Positions 1 to 6,728 of a DNA stretch of 19,560 nt are shown one piece after another. Source of the DNA: an uncultured Eubacteriales bacterium (GTDB taxonomy: Bacteria > Bacillota > Clostridia > UMGS1810). The position numbers were made by a program, and so were the translations under genes. Every line of letters begins with the position of its first letter. The stretch's first letter is position 1. The stretch lies in assembly GCA_900555295.1 (NCBI GenBank), contig USKN01000014.1, positions 1 to 19,560 of the forward strand, written 5' to 3'. The notes beneath the pieces are model-generated. The model saw nothing but the letters and a program-made list of their open reading frames with translations. It was not told where the DNA came from and did no database searches.

Positions 1-1444
1 TGAATGAAATATCGTGTTCGACAAATATCAGCGTTGGCTTATACTCCAAAATCACATTTTCGATTTGTATTCTCGAAAAAATATCAATAAAGTTTAACGG
101 TTCGTCCCATATATACAAATGTGCCTTTTCACATAAACTTTTTGCAATCAAGACTTTCTTTTTCTGTCCGCTGCTGAAATCGGATATATCCTTGTCAAAC
201 TGTTCCCTTGAAAAGTCGAGTTTCCTCAAAATTGCTTTGAGTAAGCTTTCATCAATTCCGTTGTTTTTTGCAAACACTGAAAGGTTGCCCTGTAATGTAT
301 CGGTGTTTTGCGAAACATAGGAAAATTTAAGCCCATTGCCTATACACACATCACCTGTGTATTTGATTTTTTCACCACATAGCAGTTTCAAAACACTTGA
401 TTTTCCGCAACCGTTTTTTCCGCATAAAGCAATCCTATCACCATTTTTAATTTCAAAACTGATATTTTCACAAATTTTATTATTATCATAGTATAAAGAA
501 AGATTGCTTACATCTGCCAGCCTATCTTTTGTATAGATTGCAGGAGCTAACGCAAGTGCTTCGTATTCCTCTATGTTGTGTAACAATTTTGACTTTTCCG
601 AAATAGCTTTTTCTTGTCTTGCTTCAATGCTTTTTGAGCGTTTCATTGCTTTAGCAGCCTTATGACCTACATAACCCTTATCTAATTTTAAGCCGGAATT
701 GTTAGTATTGTATTTGCTCATTTCTGCCATATCAGACCACGATGCACTACGCTTTGCCGCCTGTGATAGTTTTGAAATTTCTTTTTGTAATTTTTTGTTT
801 TCATTCATTTCAAAATTATCTTGCAGGGTTTTGTTTTCAAACCAAGTAGAAAAATTGCCTTTTCGTACTTCTATATTTGTTTTATTTACAGATAAAATAT
901 GGTCTGTGCAAGTATCGAGCAATTTTCTGTCATGCGAAACTAATATAAACCCCTTTTTTCTGCATAGATAATCGCCTACAATTTTTCACGCATTTTCGTC
1001 TAAATGATTTGTAGGCTCATCTATAAGCAAGAAGCTGTTTGAAACAAGAAATAGTGCTGCAAGTAAAACCTTCGTCTGCTCTCCGTTTGATAGTGTGAAA
1101 AAAGGTCTGTATAAAACATCAAAATCAACTTCGAGCAAAGATATTTCACGCATAAATTCCCAATCCTCGCAATTAGGGCAAATATCATAGAAAATTTCTA
1201 TTGTGTTTTTGGTTTTATCCTCAACTTCATACGGGAAATATTCAAAGCTAACAGATGCAGTTATATTTCCGCTATATTTGTATTTACCCAACAGAATATT
1301 CAGAAATGTGGTTTTACCTCTGCCGTTTCTGCCAACAAAACCTAATTTCCAATCTGTATCAATCTGAAAACTTGTGTTTTCAAATACATTCTCATAACTT
1401 CCGTCATAAGCAAAAGTTAAATCTTTTACATTTATTAAAGACAT
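1..1444 (-). pseudogene. Lsa-family ABC-F ribosomal protection protein, interrupted by an in-frame TGA; 3' end outside window
   Basis: ABC-F proteins of the Lsa/Vga type bind the ribosomal E site and dislodge lincosamides, streptogramins A and pleuromutilins; they have two ATPase domains and no membrane segments. The start is ATG at 1444, after an AGAGGAG site. Domain 1 shows Walker A GRNGRGKTT (residues 38-46), signature LSNGEQ (118-123) and Walker B LLIDEPTNHLD (139-149). Codon 153 is TGA (986-988), where relatives have Arg in the NHLD-x-NAR motif; CGA to TGA is the simplest cause. The same frame then stays open to base 1 (481 codons in all), with the interdomain linker, a second Walker A GKNGCGKSS, signature FSSGQ and Walker B YIWDEP. 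Family members are about 490-500 residues, so only a few codons are missing at the left edge. I see no other lesion. As written it yields a 152-residue half-protein unless the stop is read through. It is probably cargo of the mobile element. Confidence 0.85.
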
Positions 1445-1491
1445 TATTATCACTCCTCTAAAACTGTATTTCCAAATGTTTTGAGTTGATA

Positions 1492-1584
1492 TTACCGGCA
1501 GTAATGATACTTCAAGCAAGCACTGCCAAAACAAATCAACCTTGCTTGAAGATAAATATGTGTAATAGATATTTTATCGTTCAT
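1492..1584 (-). CDS. 30-residue leader peptide upstream of the ABC-F gene
   Basis: An ATG at 1584 follows a strong GGGAGG site by 7-8 nt and opens a 30-codon frame (starts MNDKISITHI, ends YHYCR) that stops at 1492, 47 nt before the ABC-F start. It lies just downstream of the attenuator hairpin, where leader peptides of macrolide, lincosamide and tetracycline resistance genes commonly sit. Its middle codons form a long hairpin (1510-1551), so ribosome position on this frame would decide folding. I do not recognise the peptide. Translation is inferred from the ribosome binding site and position. Confidence 0.5.
   Translation of the reverse strand: MNDKISITHIYLQARLICFGSACLKYHYCR
1510..1551 (-). 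promoter_or_regulatory. Stem-loop inside the leader ORF
   Basis: CTTCAAGCAAG and CTTGCTTGAAG form a perfect 11-bp stem with a 20-nt loop. It lies within the leader ORF and about 65 nt upstream of the ABC-F ribosome binding site. There is no U-tract, so it is more likely a translational control element than a terminator. This is inferred from position only. Confidence 0.5.
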
Positions 1585-1602
1585 TAAAACACCTCCCAAT
1601 GC

Positions 1603-1641
1603 AAAAGAAAAGAGCCATAAGAAAGCATTTTCCTATGACTC
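1603..1641 (-). terminator. Leader transcription attenuator of the ABC-F gene
   Basis: On the minus strand, arms 1641-1629 and 1624-1612 pair over 13 bp (two G.U wobbles) around a 4-nt loop, and are followed by TTTTCTTTT (1611-1603). This is a classic intrinsic terminator. It sits about 150 nt after the promoter and before both the leader ORF and the resistance gene, so it would end most transcripts early. Confidence 0.8.
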
Positions 1642-1724
1642 AAATAAACAGTATAATATTATTTATACAGCGGAGTTATAGATATAGCTTTCCTGCTTTC
1701 ACGAAAACAAAATAACGGCTCTTT
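1609..1724 (-). promoter_or_regulatory. Candidate antiterminator pairing AAAGAGCC / GGCTCTTT
   Basis: In the minus-strand transcript, AAAGAGCC (1724-1717) is exactly complementary to GGCTCTTT (1616-1609), the distal arm and first uridines of the attenuator. Pairing these eight bases would destroy the terminator. A stalled ribosome on the short uORF upstream could favour this fold, as shown for other ABC-F leaders. The pairing is visible; the mechanism is inferred. Confidence 0.5.
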
Positions 1725-1747
1725 AGCCCTATAATGTTAAACATAAA

Positions 1748-1768
1748 TTAGCAAGAAAAGTTAATCAT
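1748..1768 (-). CDS. Six-codon upstream ORF (MINFSC) in the ABC-F leader
   Basis: The first ATG after the promoter (1768) has GGAG 8 nt upstream and encodes M-I-N-F-S-C followed by TAA (1748-1750). Very short uORFs ahead of an attenuator are typical of antibiotic-induced ABC-F genes such as vmlR and lmo0919. It is 24 nt upstream of the AAAGAGCC segment. Function as a drug-sensing uORF is inference. Confidence 0.4.
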   Translation of the reverse strand: MINFSC

Positions 1769-1794
1769 TTGTCCGTCTCCAAATCTTTTCTTAA

Positions 1795-1823
1795 ATTATA
1801 CTACATATTACTCCAAAAATCAA
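1795..1823 (-). promoter_or_regulatory. Promoter of the ABC-F leader
   Basis: Minus strand TTGATT (1823-1818), 17-nt spacer, TATAAT (1800-1795). The predicted start near 1788 gives a leader of about 345 nt before the ABC-F ATG. Confidence 0.75.
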
Positions 1824-1881
1824 TAGTTAGAATATATAAATTTTATAATGTTTTGTCATTTTTATTATGCTAACCACCCAC

Positions 1882-1904
1882 ACAGGAATGTGGCACATTC
1901 CTGT
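1882..1904. repeat. 23-nt palindrome, left copy of a pair flanking the relaxase module
   Basis: Arms ACAGGAATGTG and CACATTCCTGT form a perfect 11-bp inverted repeat around a single G. A homologous palindrome lies at 3389-3411. No T-run follows on either strand, so it does not look like a terminator. Confidence 0.75.
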
Positions 1905-1925
1905 ACCAGTGATTAAAGGGATATT

Positions 1926-3080
1926 TTATCTTTCAATTTCCTTGCTGCTTTTACTTCTGTTTTTGCCAAGCCTTGTTATTTCTTTCAGCCATTGGTTTAT
2001 TGTTTCTTTGCCGAAATGATTTCGTATTCTGTCAAAATCTCTGACCTTAACCTCTGCTTTTGATAGTGCCATATTTTTATACCACAGCCGATTTTCAAGC
2101 TCTTTATTTTTCTGTTCTAACGGTCTGATTTTTGCTTCTGCCTGTTCAGCAAGTTTTTCCGCCCTATAACACCGCCTTGCAAGGTTTTCAATTATTTTCA
2201 TAATACGCTTTATGAACGGCTCTATAAATTTTGTTTTATATGTCTTTGCCGTCATCAATGACGGAGGCTCCGGTATATCAAAATCGTCATTGTTTTTGAT
2301 TTTTTGTACTGTAAGATGTGCATATTCTTCTGCCTGCTTATATGCTGACATTGTTTGCAACAAGTCTTTCTTTTGTTCTTGCAGATTTTCGACTTCCTCT
2401 ATGAGCTTATCTCTCTTAAATTCGCTAACGGATTTATGCTTTTCGTGAGTTCCTTTCTGCTCCCATTCAATGCCGTGTGTAAGCATTATTTTTGATAAAA
2501 CTTCCTTTTCGGAATCACGCCATTGATTAAGCTCCGTATCACTCCGACCTGTTCCGCTAAACCCTTGCTGCTTTAATGCACCTTTCATTGATACCCTTGT
2601 GTCAAGTCCTCGTTTGCTGTCCGTAGTGAACGGAACAAAATCAATATGTAAATGCGGTGTTGCTTCATCCATATGTAAGTGAGCAGAGAATACATATAGG
2701 TTTGGATTTCTTTCTTGAAAGCCTTTCATATAGTCGTCAAGGATTTTCTTTGCAAGTTGTCCGTTTTCCGTTTCAGCACCCATATTATCCTTATCGCCGA
2801 TTTGAATTATTATCTCCGTAAAAGGTTTTTCCTGTTTGCTCTCTTGACTTATCTTTTTATAATAATTTTTGATAATTCTATCCGAGCGAGTTTGTTTTGC
2901 ATTGTATCTTTTTACGGCATCATCAAATAATTTATGATATACTGTTCTGATGTTTTCATTGCAGTACACAACATTATTTTTTGTCCGTTCCTTGTCAACA
3001 TTTTGTGCCGTAAATTTTCGGTCATTATGATTAACCGAGCCTTTACCTGTCATTATGGATATTGTTCTTTGCATATTCAT
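1926..3080 (-). CDS. MobV-family relaxase (Mob/Pre plasmid recombination protein)
   Basis: It nicks oriT and leads the transferred strand during conjugative mobilisation. The N-terminal half is the Mob_Pre domain. HNDR (residues 18-21) matches the KHNER motif of MobM, where this His is the nucleophile, and HLHMDEATPHLHIDF (134-148) is the metal-binding HxDExxPHxH motif. The C-terminal half is charged and helical with probable coiled coil, usual for the family. Length (384 residues) is normal. I prefer ATG 3080 (start MNMQRTIS); GAGG lies 6 nt upstream, while an in-frame GTG at 3086 overlaps that site. It follows the hairpin-rich putative oriT, and no type IV secretion genes are visible, so transfer probably needs a helper element. 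Family assignment is firm; the host element type is inferred. Confidence 0.95.
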   Translation of the reverse strand: MNMQRTISIMTGKGSVNHNDRKFTAQNVDKERTKNNVVYCNENIRTVYHKLFDDAVKRYNAKQTRSDRIIKNYYKKISQESKQEKPFTEIIIQIGDKDNMGAETENGQLAKKILDDYMKGFQERNPNLYVFSAHLHMDEATPHLHIDFVPFTTDSKRGLDTRVSMKGALKQQGFSGTGRSDTELNQWRDSEKEVLSKIMLTHGIEWEQKGTHEKHKSVSEFKRDKLIEEVENLQEQKKDLLQTMSAYKQAEEYAHLTVQKIKNNDDFDIPEPPSLMTAKTYKTKFIEPFIKRIMKIIENLARRCYRAEKLAEQAEAKIRPLEQKNKELENRLWYKNMALSKAEVKVRDFDRIRNHFGKETINQWLKEITRLGKNRSKSSKEIER

Positions 3081-3086
3081 TTTCAC

Positions 3087-3388
3087 CTCAATTCTGTTAG
3101 AGTGGGTACTCTTTTATAGTAATTTTTCTTTTGTTACTTTTGTCAAAAGTAACGCAAATGCACTTTTGTCAGCAGAGCCAACAAAAATGCGGCAATCTAC
3201 GATTGTTTGCGCTCTTGCAGAGGGCTTGTTCGGCTACCGCCGAAGTGTGTGCTGCTTGTGGCTACACACACCGCAAACGGCAGATATTTTTCAACAAAAA
3301 TTCCGCCGTCTGCAATGGTGGAGAACGCTCAAAATTTTCTCGTTCTCACCTATCTGCAATCCGTCACTTTCGTTCCTTAATTGCCTAC
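3087..3388. other. Hairpin-rich non-coding region upstream of the relaxase: candidate oriT / single-strand origin
   Basis: About 300 nt without a convincing gene. Inverted repeats in order: AGAGT-GGGT-ACTCT (3099-3112); GTTACTTTTG-T-CAAAAGTAAC (3133-3153); TTTTGT/ACAAAA (about 3164-3186); TTCGGC-TACC-GCCGAA (about 3229-3244); GTGTGTG/CACACAC (about 3245-3271); GAGAACG/CGTTCTC (about 3321-3347). MobV oriTs lie just upstream of the relaxase gene and have the nick in the loop of a short inverted repeat ending in G/T, as in 3099-3112. However, that GGG/T is on the strand opposite to the relaxase coding strand, unlike pMV158. The nick site is therefore uncertain. Confidence 0.45.
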
Positions 3389-3411
3389 ACGGGAATGTGG
3401 CACATTCCCGT
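3389..3411. repeat. 23-nt palindrome, right copy of the pair flanking the relaxase module
   Basis: Arms ACGGGAATGTG and CACATTCCCGT around a single G. It matches the 1882-1904 copy at every position except one base pair, where A-T becomes G-C on both arms. This compensatory change keeps the palindrome perfect, implying the symmetry matters. Confidence 0.75.
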
Positions 3412-3431
3412 AAATATCTCTTAAAGAGGAA

Positions 3432-3665
3432 TCACCACCTGAAGCTCTCAGGTACACCTCTTTCATCGAGATATTTTTTGTGTGCTTCCTCACGCTCCTG
3501 CTCTGTGGGAGCAGTTTTATATGTGGTGTAATACTCACGCATTACCATTAAATTTAATTTGTTTTCAAGCTCATTTTTTATATCTTCCTCAAGCTCATAC
3601 ATTTCTGCAAAATGATAGCGAATCAGATTTAGAAAAAGCTCTCTTGAAATTTGTACTTTCTTCAT
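3432..3665 (-). CDS. Small conserved protein of clostridial mobilisable elements
   Basis: 77 residues, acidic N-terminal half, apparently all helical, with no membrane segment or signal peptide. It starts MKKVQISREL and ends in a PESFRW-type tail. Similar small proteins (SRELF start, YKTAPT middle, FRW end) sit near relaxase genes in gut Firmicutes integrative elements; some databases misname them complexin-2. ATG 3665 follows a weak GGATAGGA site. It lies between the RepA-like ATPase and the putative oriT, which suggests a role in mobilisation or replication, but nothing in the sequence shows one. Confidence 0.7.
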   Translation of the reverse strand: MKKVQISRELFLNLIRYHFAEMYELEEDIKNELENKLNLMVMREYYTTYKTAPTEQEREEAHKKYLDERGVPESFRW

Positions 3666-3697
3666 ATCCTATCCAATCCTTTCCTATCCAAAAATCC

Positions 3698-3781
3698 GTG
3701 TCGGTCTGTGACGGTGGTGACGGTGTTTTTAGTACCGCCACCACTATCAAAATCATCGACACGACCGACGCACACCGTCAC
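3698..3781. repeat. Cluster of direct and inverted repeats downstream of the RepA-like gene
   Basis: GTGACGGTG occurs twice in perfect tandem (3708-3716, 3717-3725) and once inverted as CACCGTCAC (3773-3781). GTCGGTC (from 3700) is matched by inverted GACCGAC (about 3763-3769). On the minus strand, GTGGTGGCGGT (3744-3734) pairs with ACCGTCACCAC (3724-3714), an 11-bp stem with one G.U and a 9-nt loop. No strong U-run follows. It could be an iteron-like origin for the ATPase, or an mRNA structure separating the genes. Confidence 0.55.
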
Positions 3782-3788
3782 GCAAAAT

Positions 3789-4934
3789 TCAATTTTCTAT
3801 AAGTGAAAATTTCACTCTGCGACCTGCGTGATACCTGCCATACTCATATCGTATGCCGTACTCATTGAGTAACCGCCCTGCGTTTACATTGAGCTTTAAT
3901 GTCAAAACATTTGCAGCCATATCAACCTGTAATTTTTCTACAAGCTCGGTAGGACTTCCCGACCATTGCGGATTGTTGGAGGTTATAAACTTTGCAACCG
4001 CTTCCAATATCGGCTCTGGTGGTTCTTTCCATAACTCCGTTTCTAACCTTTCCAAATCCCACAACAGCTTTTCCGTATCTCTTACAAGATACAGCTTTTG
4101 GTCTTGCTGATCCCTGCCGGATATTTCAAGAACCGCATTGTTTGAAGTGCGTTTTTCCTTTTGTAGCATAAACGCTCCGTCTGCTGCTCCGAGCAATCCG
4201 TTTGTGCCTGAAATCATATCAAATGTATCGTCTGCCTGCTGCTTTCTTGTGTGATGAACAAGGAGCAGACAAACACCGAAATTATCAGCAAATTTTTTCA
4301 GCCTTGTTATGACCTCGTAATCATTGGAATAGCTATACTTATCACCGCCGAACTCTCTGACCTTTTGCAAGGTGTCAATGATAATCAGCTTTGTGTTAGT
4401 ATGCTCATTTACAAATCTGTTAAGCTGTTCATCAAGTCCGTTTCCAAGCTGACCTGCATTTACGGCTATAAACAAATCGTCTGTGCTTTCATCACCGAAC
4501 ATTCGATAAAAACGCTCCTGCAATCTTCGGTAATCATCTTCAAGAGCAAGATATAAAACCGTGCCTTGTTTGACATCAAATCCCCATAGGCTTTTACCCG
4601 TGCTTATGTGGTATGCAAACTGCGCCATTAAGAAGCTCTTTCCAAGTTTAGGTGCTCCTACAAAAAGATATGTTCCCGGATAGAGCAAGCCGTCAATAAT
4701 CGGCGGCCTGCTCCTGTAAACTGTGTCATAAAGTTTATCCATAGAAACTGTTTTCAAATATGACGGCTCCAAACTTCTTTGAAATTCTTCTTGCATTTCT
4801 TGAAAAATATCATCAGAAGCATTGCAATTTTCGTCATAATCGGTTATAATAGTGTTGGTTTTAATACTATTTGACTGTTCTTCATCTGCGCCAACAGATG
4901 TAATCGGAGCAGTCATTTCTTTTTTTGTGTTCAT
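3789..4934 (-). CDS. RepA-like AAA ATPase / replicative helicase of the element
   Basis: A RecA-fold hexameric helicase-type ATPase (AAA_25 / RepA group), probably for element DNA replication or processing. After a disordered acidic N-terminus of about 60 residues come Walker A GAPKLGKS (93-100), acidic LALEDD (129-134), Walker B LIIID (183-187), sensor VHHTRK (226-231) and SGTNGLLGAAD (242-252). The C-terminal 90 residues, with W-x-G and a basic RRVKFSL end, look like the winged-helix tail of related proteins. 381 residues, full length. It starts by a TAATG one-base overlap with the upstream gene behind AAGGAGG, implying translational coupling. Repeats just downstream (3698-3781) may be its target. 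It could serve plasmid-like replication of the excised circle; that is inference. Confidence 0.85.
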   Translation of the reverse strand: MNTKKEMTAPITSVGADEEQSNSIKTNTIITDYDENCNASDDIFQEMQEEFQRSLEPSYLKTVSMDKLYDTVYRSRPPIIDGLLYPGTYLFVGAPKLGKSFLMAQFAYHISTGKSLWGFDVKQGTVLYLALEDDYRRLQERFYRMFGDESTDDLFIAVNAGQLGNGLDEQLNRFVNEHTNTKLIIIDTLQKVREFGGDKYSYSNDYEVITRLKKFADNFGVCLLLVHHTRKQQADDTFDMISGTNGLLGAADGAFMLQKEKRTSNNAVLEISGRDQQDQKLYLVRDTEKLLWDLERLETELWKEPPEPILEAVAKFITSNNPQWSGSPTELVEKLQVDMAANVLTLKLNVNAGRLLNEYGIRYEYGRYHAGRRVKFSLIEN

Positions 4935-5254
4935 TACTCGTCCTCCTTTAAGCCTTGCAGAGTTAAGGTAATCAACTGAATTGTTTGCAGTAATTCCTCT
5001 GTCACATTCTCGTTTTCGATACGCTTTAACTCGGTTAATACATTCTGCAATTCATCTTTGAGTGCCTTATATACTCTCGGATTTCCCACTACAACAATGT
5101 CCTGACCTAAACATCTGCGGTAGCAATATTCTTGTTTCGGTAGTCCCGATAACTTTACTGCCTTGTTTATTAGTTCGTTTTCTTCGGCAGAAACCCGAAA
5201 CCCTACTGTGATATTTCTCCATCGTTTGTGGCTGTCTAAATTTTTAGCTGACAT
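4934..5254 (-). CDS. MobC-like relaxosome accessory protein (ribbon-helix-helix)
   Basis: 106 residues from ATG 5254. An upstream in-frame ATG at 5263 directly abuts AAAGGAG, so 5254 with 9-nt spacing is the better start. Residues about 15-50 (RNITVGFRVSAEENELINKA onward) match the ribbon-helix-helix pattern of mobilisation proteins that bind oriT and help the relaxase; the rest is helical with a probable short coiled coil. It overlaps the integrase 3' end by 11 nt and the ATPase start by 1 nt, placing it firmly in the operon. Family-level call only; a regulatory RHH protein is the alternative. Confidence 0.75.
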   Translation of the reverse strand: MSAKNLDSHKRWRNITVGFRVSAEENELINKAVKLSGLPKQEYCYRRCLGQDIVVVGNPRVYKALKDELQNVLTELKRIENENVTEELLQTIQLITLTLQGLKEDE

Positions 5255-6335
5255 TTTCTTCATCTCCTTTTCTGATTGTGCTTAATTTATCTGCCATTTC
5301 CGTTTGTGTTGTCGGAAACAGATGTGCATATCGGTATGTTATATCAATGCTTTCGTGTCCTACTCGGTCAGCAATGGCAACCGCTGAAAATCCCATTTCT
5401 ATTAAAAGGGAAATATGCGAATGACGAATATCGTGTATCCTTATGCGTTTAACCCCTGCTGCCTTTGCTCCCCTTGTCATTTCGTGATGAAGATAACTTT
5501 TTGTTATTTCAAACATTCTTTCATCAGGCTTGATGTGGTAAAGCTGTTTGATATAATCTTGTATTTCTTCACCGAGAAAATCGGGCATTTTGACAACTCG
5601 ATTGCTCTTTGGTGTTTTCGGGTCTGTTATCACATCTCGTCTGTCAAAACGCTGATATGATTTTGTAATTGCAACCGTACATTTTTCAAAATCGAAGTCT
5701 GACGGTGTTAATGCCAATAACTCACCCTCACGAATACCGCACCAATATAACATCTCAAAGGCATAATATGAAACAGGCTTATCCATAACCGCCTCTGCAA
5801 ACTTTTTATATTCCTCTTGTGTCCAAAACTGCATTTCTTTGTTCTTTTCCTTACCCATATTACCGACTTTTGCTGCCGGATTTGAAGATAATCCGTAAAA
5901 CCTTACTGCGTGATTGAAAATTGCACTTAATTGATTGTGAAGCGTTTTAAGATATACAGGGGAATATTTTTTGTTATCGCTCTTAACGGAATTTATCATT
6001 TCGTTTTGCCAAGCAATAATATCCTTTGGCTCAATTTCACACATCTTTCTGTTCTTGAAATATGGTAAAATCTTTGTTCGCATTATATGCTCCTTTGTGT
6101 GCCAAGTGTTTTCTTTAATACGGCTTTTCATATCTTCCGTATATGTATCAACGAAGCTCGCAAAGGTCATATCCAAATCAGCCTTTGTTTTATTAAGCTG
6201 CTCCCGTTCCCAAGCCTGTGCTTCTCGCTTTGTAGCAAAGCCACGCTTTTGTGATTGCCTGCGTTCACCTTTCCAATCGGTGTAGCGATATATAACTCGC
6301 CAAGTATTTGTTTTTTCTTCCTTGTAAACTGCCAT
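5244..6335 (-). CDS. int: Tyrosine site-specific integrase
   Basis: Catalyses integration and excision of the element. 363 residues with three parts: an N-terminal AP2-like arm-binding domain (about 1-50), a SAM-like core-binding domain (about 55-155) and the catalytic domain (about 168-350). Catalytic residues are visible: R202 in CGIREGELLAL, K240 in DPKTPKS, H301 and R304 in HDIRHSH, H327 in GHESI and nucleophile Y336 in RYAHLF. Nothing is missing, so it should be active. ATG 6335 follows the excisionase stop by 3 nt with an AAAGGA site. The gene is about 1.1 kb from the guaA end, its presumed attachment site. Confidence 0.96.
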   Translation of the reverse strand: MAVYKEEKTNTWRVIYRYTDWKGERRQSQKRGFATKREAQAWEREQLNKTKADLDMTFASFVDTYTEDMKSRIKENTWHTKEHIMRTKILPYFKNRKMCEIEPKDIIAWQNEMINSVKSDNKKYSPVYLKTLHNQLSAIFNHAVRFYGLSSNPAAKVGNMGKEKNKEMQFWTQEEYKKFAEAVMDKPVSYYAFEMLYWCGIREGELLALTPSDFDFEKCTVAITKSYQRFDRRDVITDPKTPKSNRVVKMPDFLGEEIQDYIKQLYHIKPDERMFEITKSYLHHEMTRGAKAAGVKRIRIHDIRHSHISLLIEMGFSAVAIADRVGHESIDITYRYAHLFPTTQTEMADKLSTIRKGDEENVS

Positions 6336-6338
6336 ATT

Positions 6339-6542
6339 TTACTCATTCCTTTCATCATATTTATCTGTGCCATAGCACGCTTTTTCTAAAAAATATCTTC
6401 TGTTGATACGCCCTGAAACCACCAAAAAGCCTTTTTCCTTTAACTCTGCGTTAAGGCTTCTGACAATTTTATATGCGTATGATTTTGATACGCCGAGAAT
6501 TTCGGCAACATCTTCTACTTTAAGAAAAGTGTTATTTGCCAT
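6339..6542 (-). CDS. Excisionase-like small HTH protein
   Basis: 67 residues from ATG 6542, set by AAGGAGG with 8-nt spacing; an in-frame GTG at 6551 lies inside the ribosome binding site. The sequence FLKVEDVAEILGVSKSYAYK is a MerR/excisionase-type (HTH_17) helix-turn-helix, followed by a basic wing (GRINRRYF). As the first gene of the operon directly before int it is probably the recombination directionality factor. It is expressed from the operator-embedded promoter at 6596-6624. Confidence 0.85.
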   Translation of the reverse strand: MANNTFLKVEDVAEILGVSKSYAYKIVRSLNAELKEKGFLVVSGRINRRYFLEKACYGTDKYDERNE

Positions 6543-6567
6543 ATTTTTCACCTCCTTGTGCGATAAA

Positions 6568-6693
6568 TTAAACTTATATGTTTAAGTCCAATATCATTAT
6601 ACTAAACATTTTTGTTTATGTCAAGTGGTTTTTGAAAAAATATTAAACTTTTTTGTTTATATTATCTTGACAAACACTAAACATATATGTTAT
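6568..6693. promoter_or_regulatory. Four operator copies, consensus TAAAC-N6-GTTTA
   Basis: Copies: 6568-6585 (TTAAAC-TTATAT-GTTTAA), 6603-6618 (TAAAC-ATTTTT-GTTTA), 6644-6659 (TAAAC-TTTTTT-GTTTA) and 6678-6693 (TAAAC-ATATAT-GTTAT, one mismatch). The second fills the spacer of the leftward promoter and the fourth lies between -35 and -10 of the rightward promoter. They are the natural binding sites for the adjacent XRE protein, which would repress both itself and the xis-int operon. Confidence 0.8.
6596..6624 (-). promoter_or_regulatory. Promoter of the xis-int-mob-rep operon
   Basis: Minus strand TTGACA (6624-6619), 17-nt spacer, TATAAT (6601-6596): a perfect consensus. One operator copy exactly occupies the spacer. 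Confidence 0.85.
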
Positions 6694-6696
6694 ACT
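6667..6696 (+). promoter_or_regulatory. Promoter of the XRE repressor gene
   Basis: TTGACA (6667-6672), 18-nt spacer, TATACT (6691-6696), about 33 nt before the ATG. The weakest operator copy (6678-6693) overlaps the spacer and -10, as expected for autoregulation. Confidence 0.8.
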
Positions 6697-6728
6697 ACCT
6701 ATAAGAAATTAAAAAGGAGCAGTAAATT

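Noticed and set aside
699..971. Plus-strand open frame of 90 codons
   Set aside because: It lies opposite the ABC-F linker, whose frame is clean and homologous; no ribosome binding site.
1444..1534. Longer ABC-F start at 1534
   Set aside because: The extension has no ribosome binding site and no homology; AGAGGAG directly precedes ATG 1444, where family proteins begin.
1882..1904. Rho-independent terminator
   Set aside because: The stem is good but has a 1-nt centre and no T-run on either strand, and a homologous copy lies upstream of the same gene.
3131..3424. Plus-strand open frame of 97 codons in the oriT region
   Set aside because: It is crossed by at least five inverted repeats, has no good ribosome binding site and shows no domain; the open frame is better explained by structured non-coding DNA.
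6568..6693. CRISPR-like repeats
   Set aside because: The four units are short palindromes with uneven spacing and lie exactly on promoters, so they are operators.
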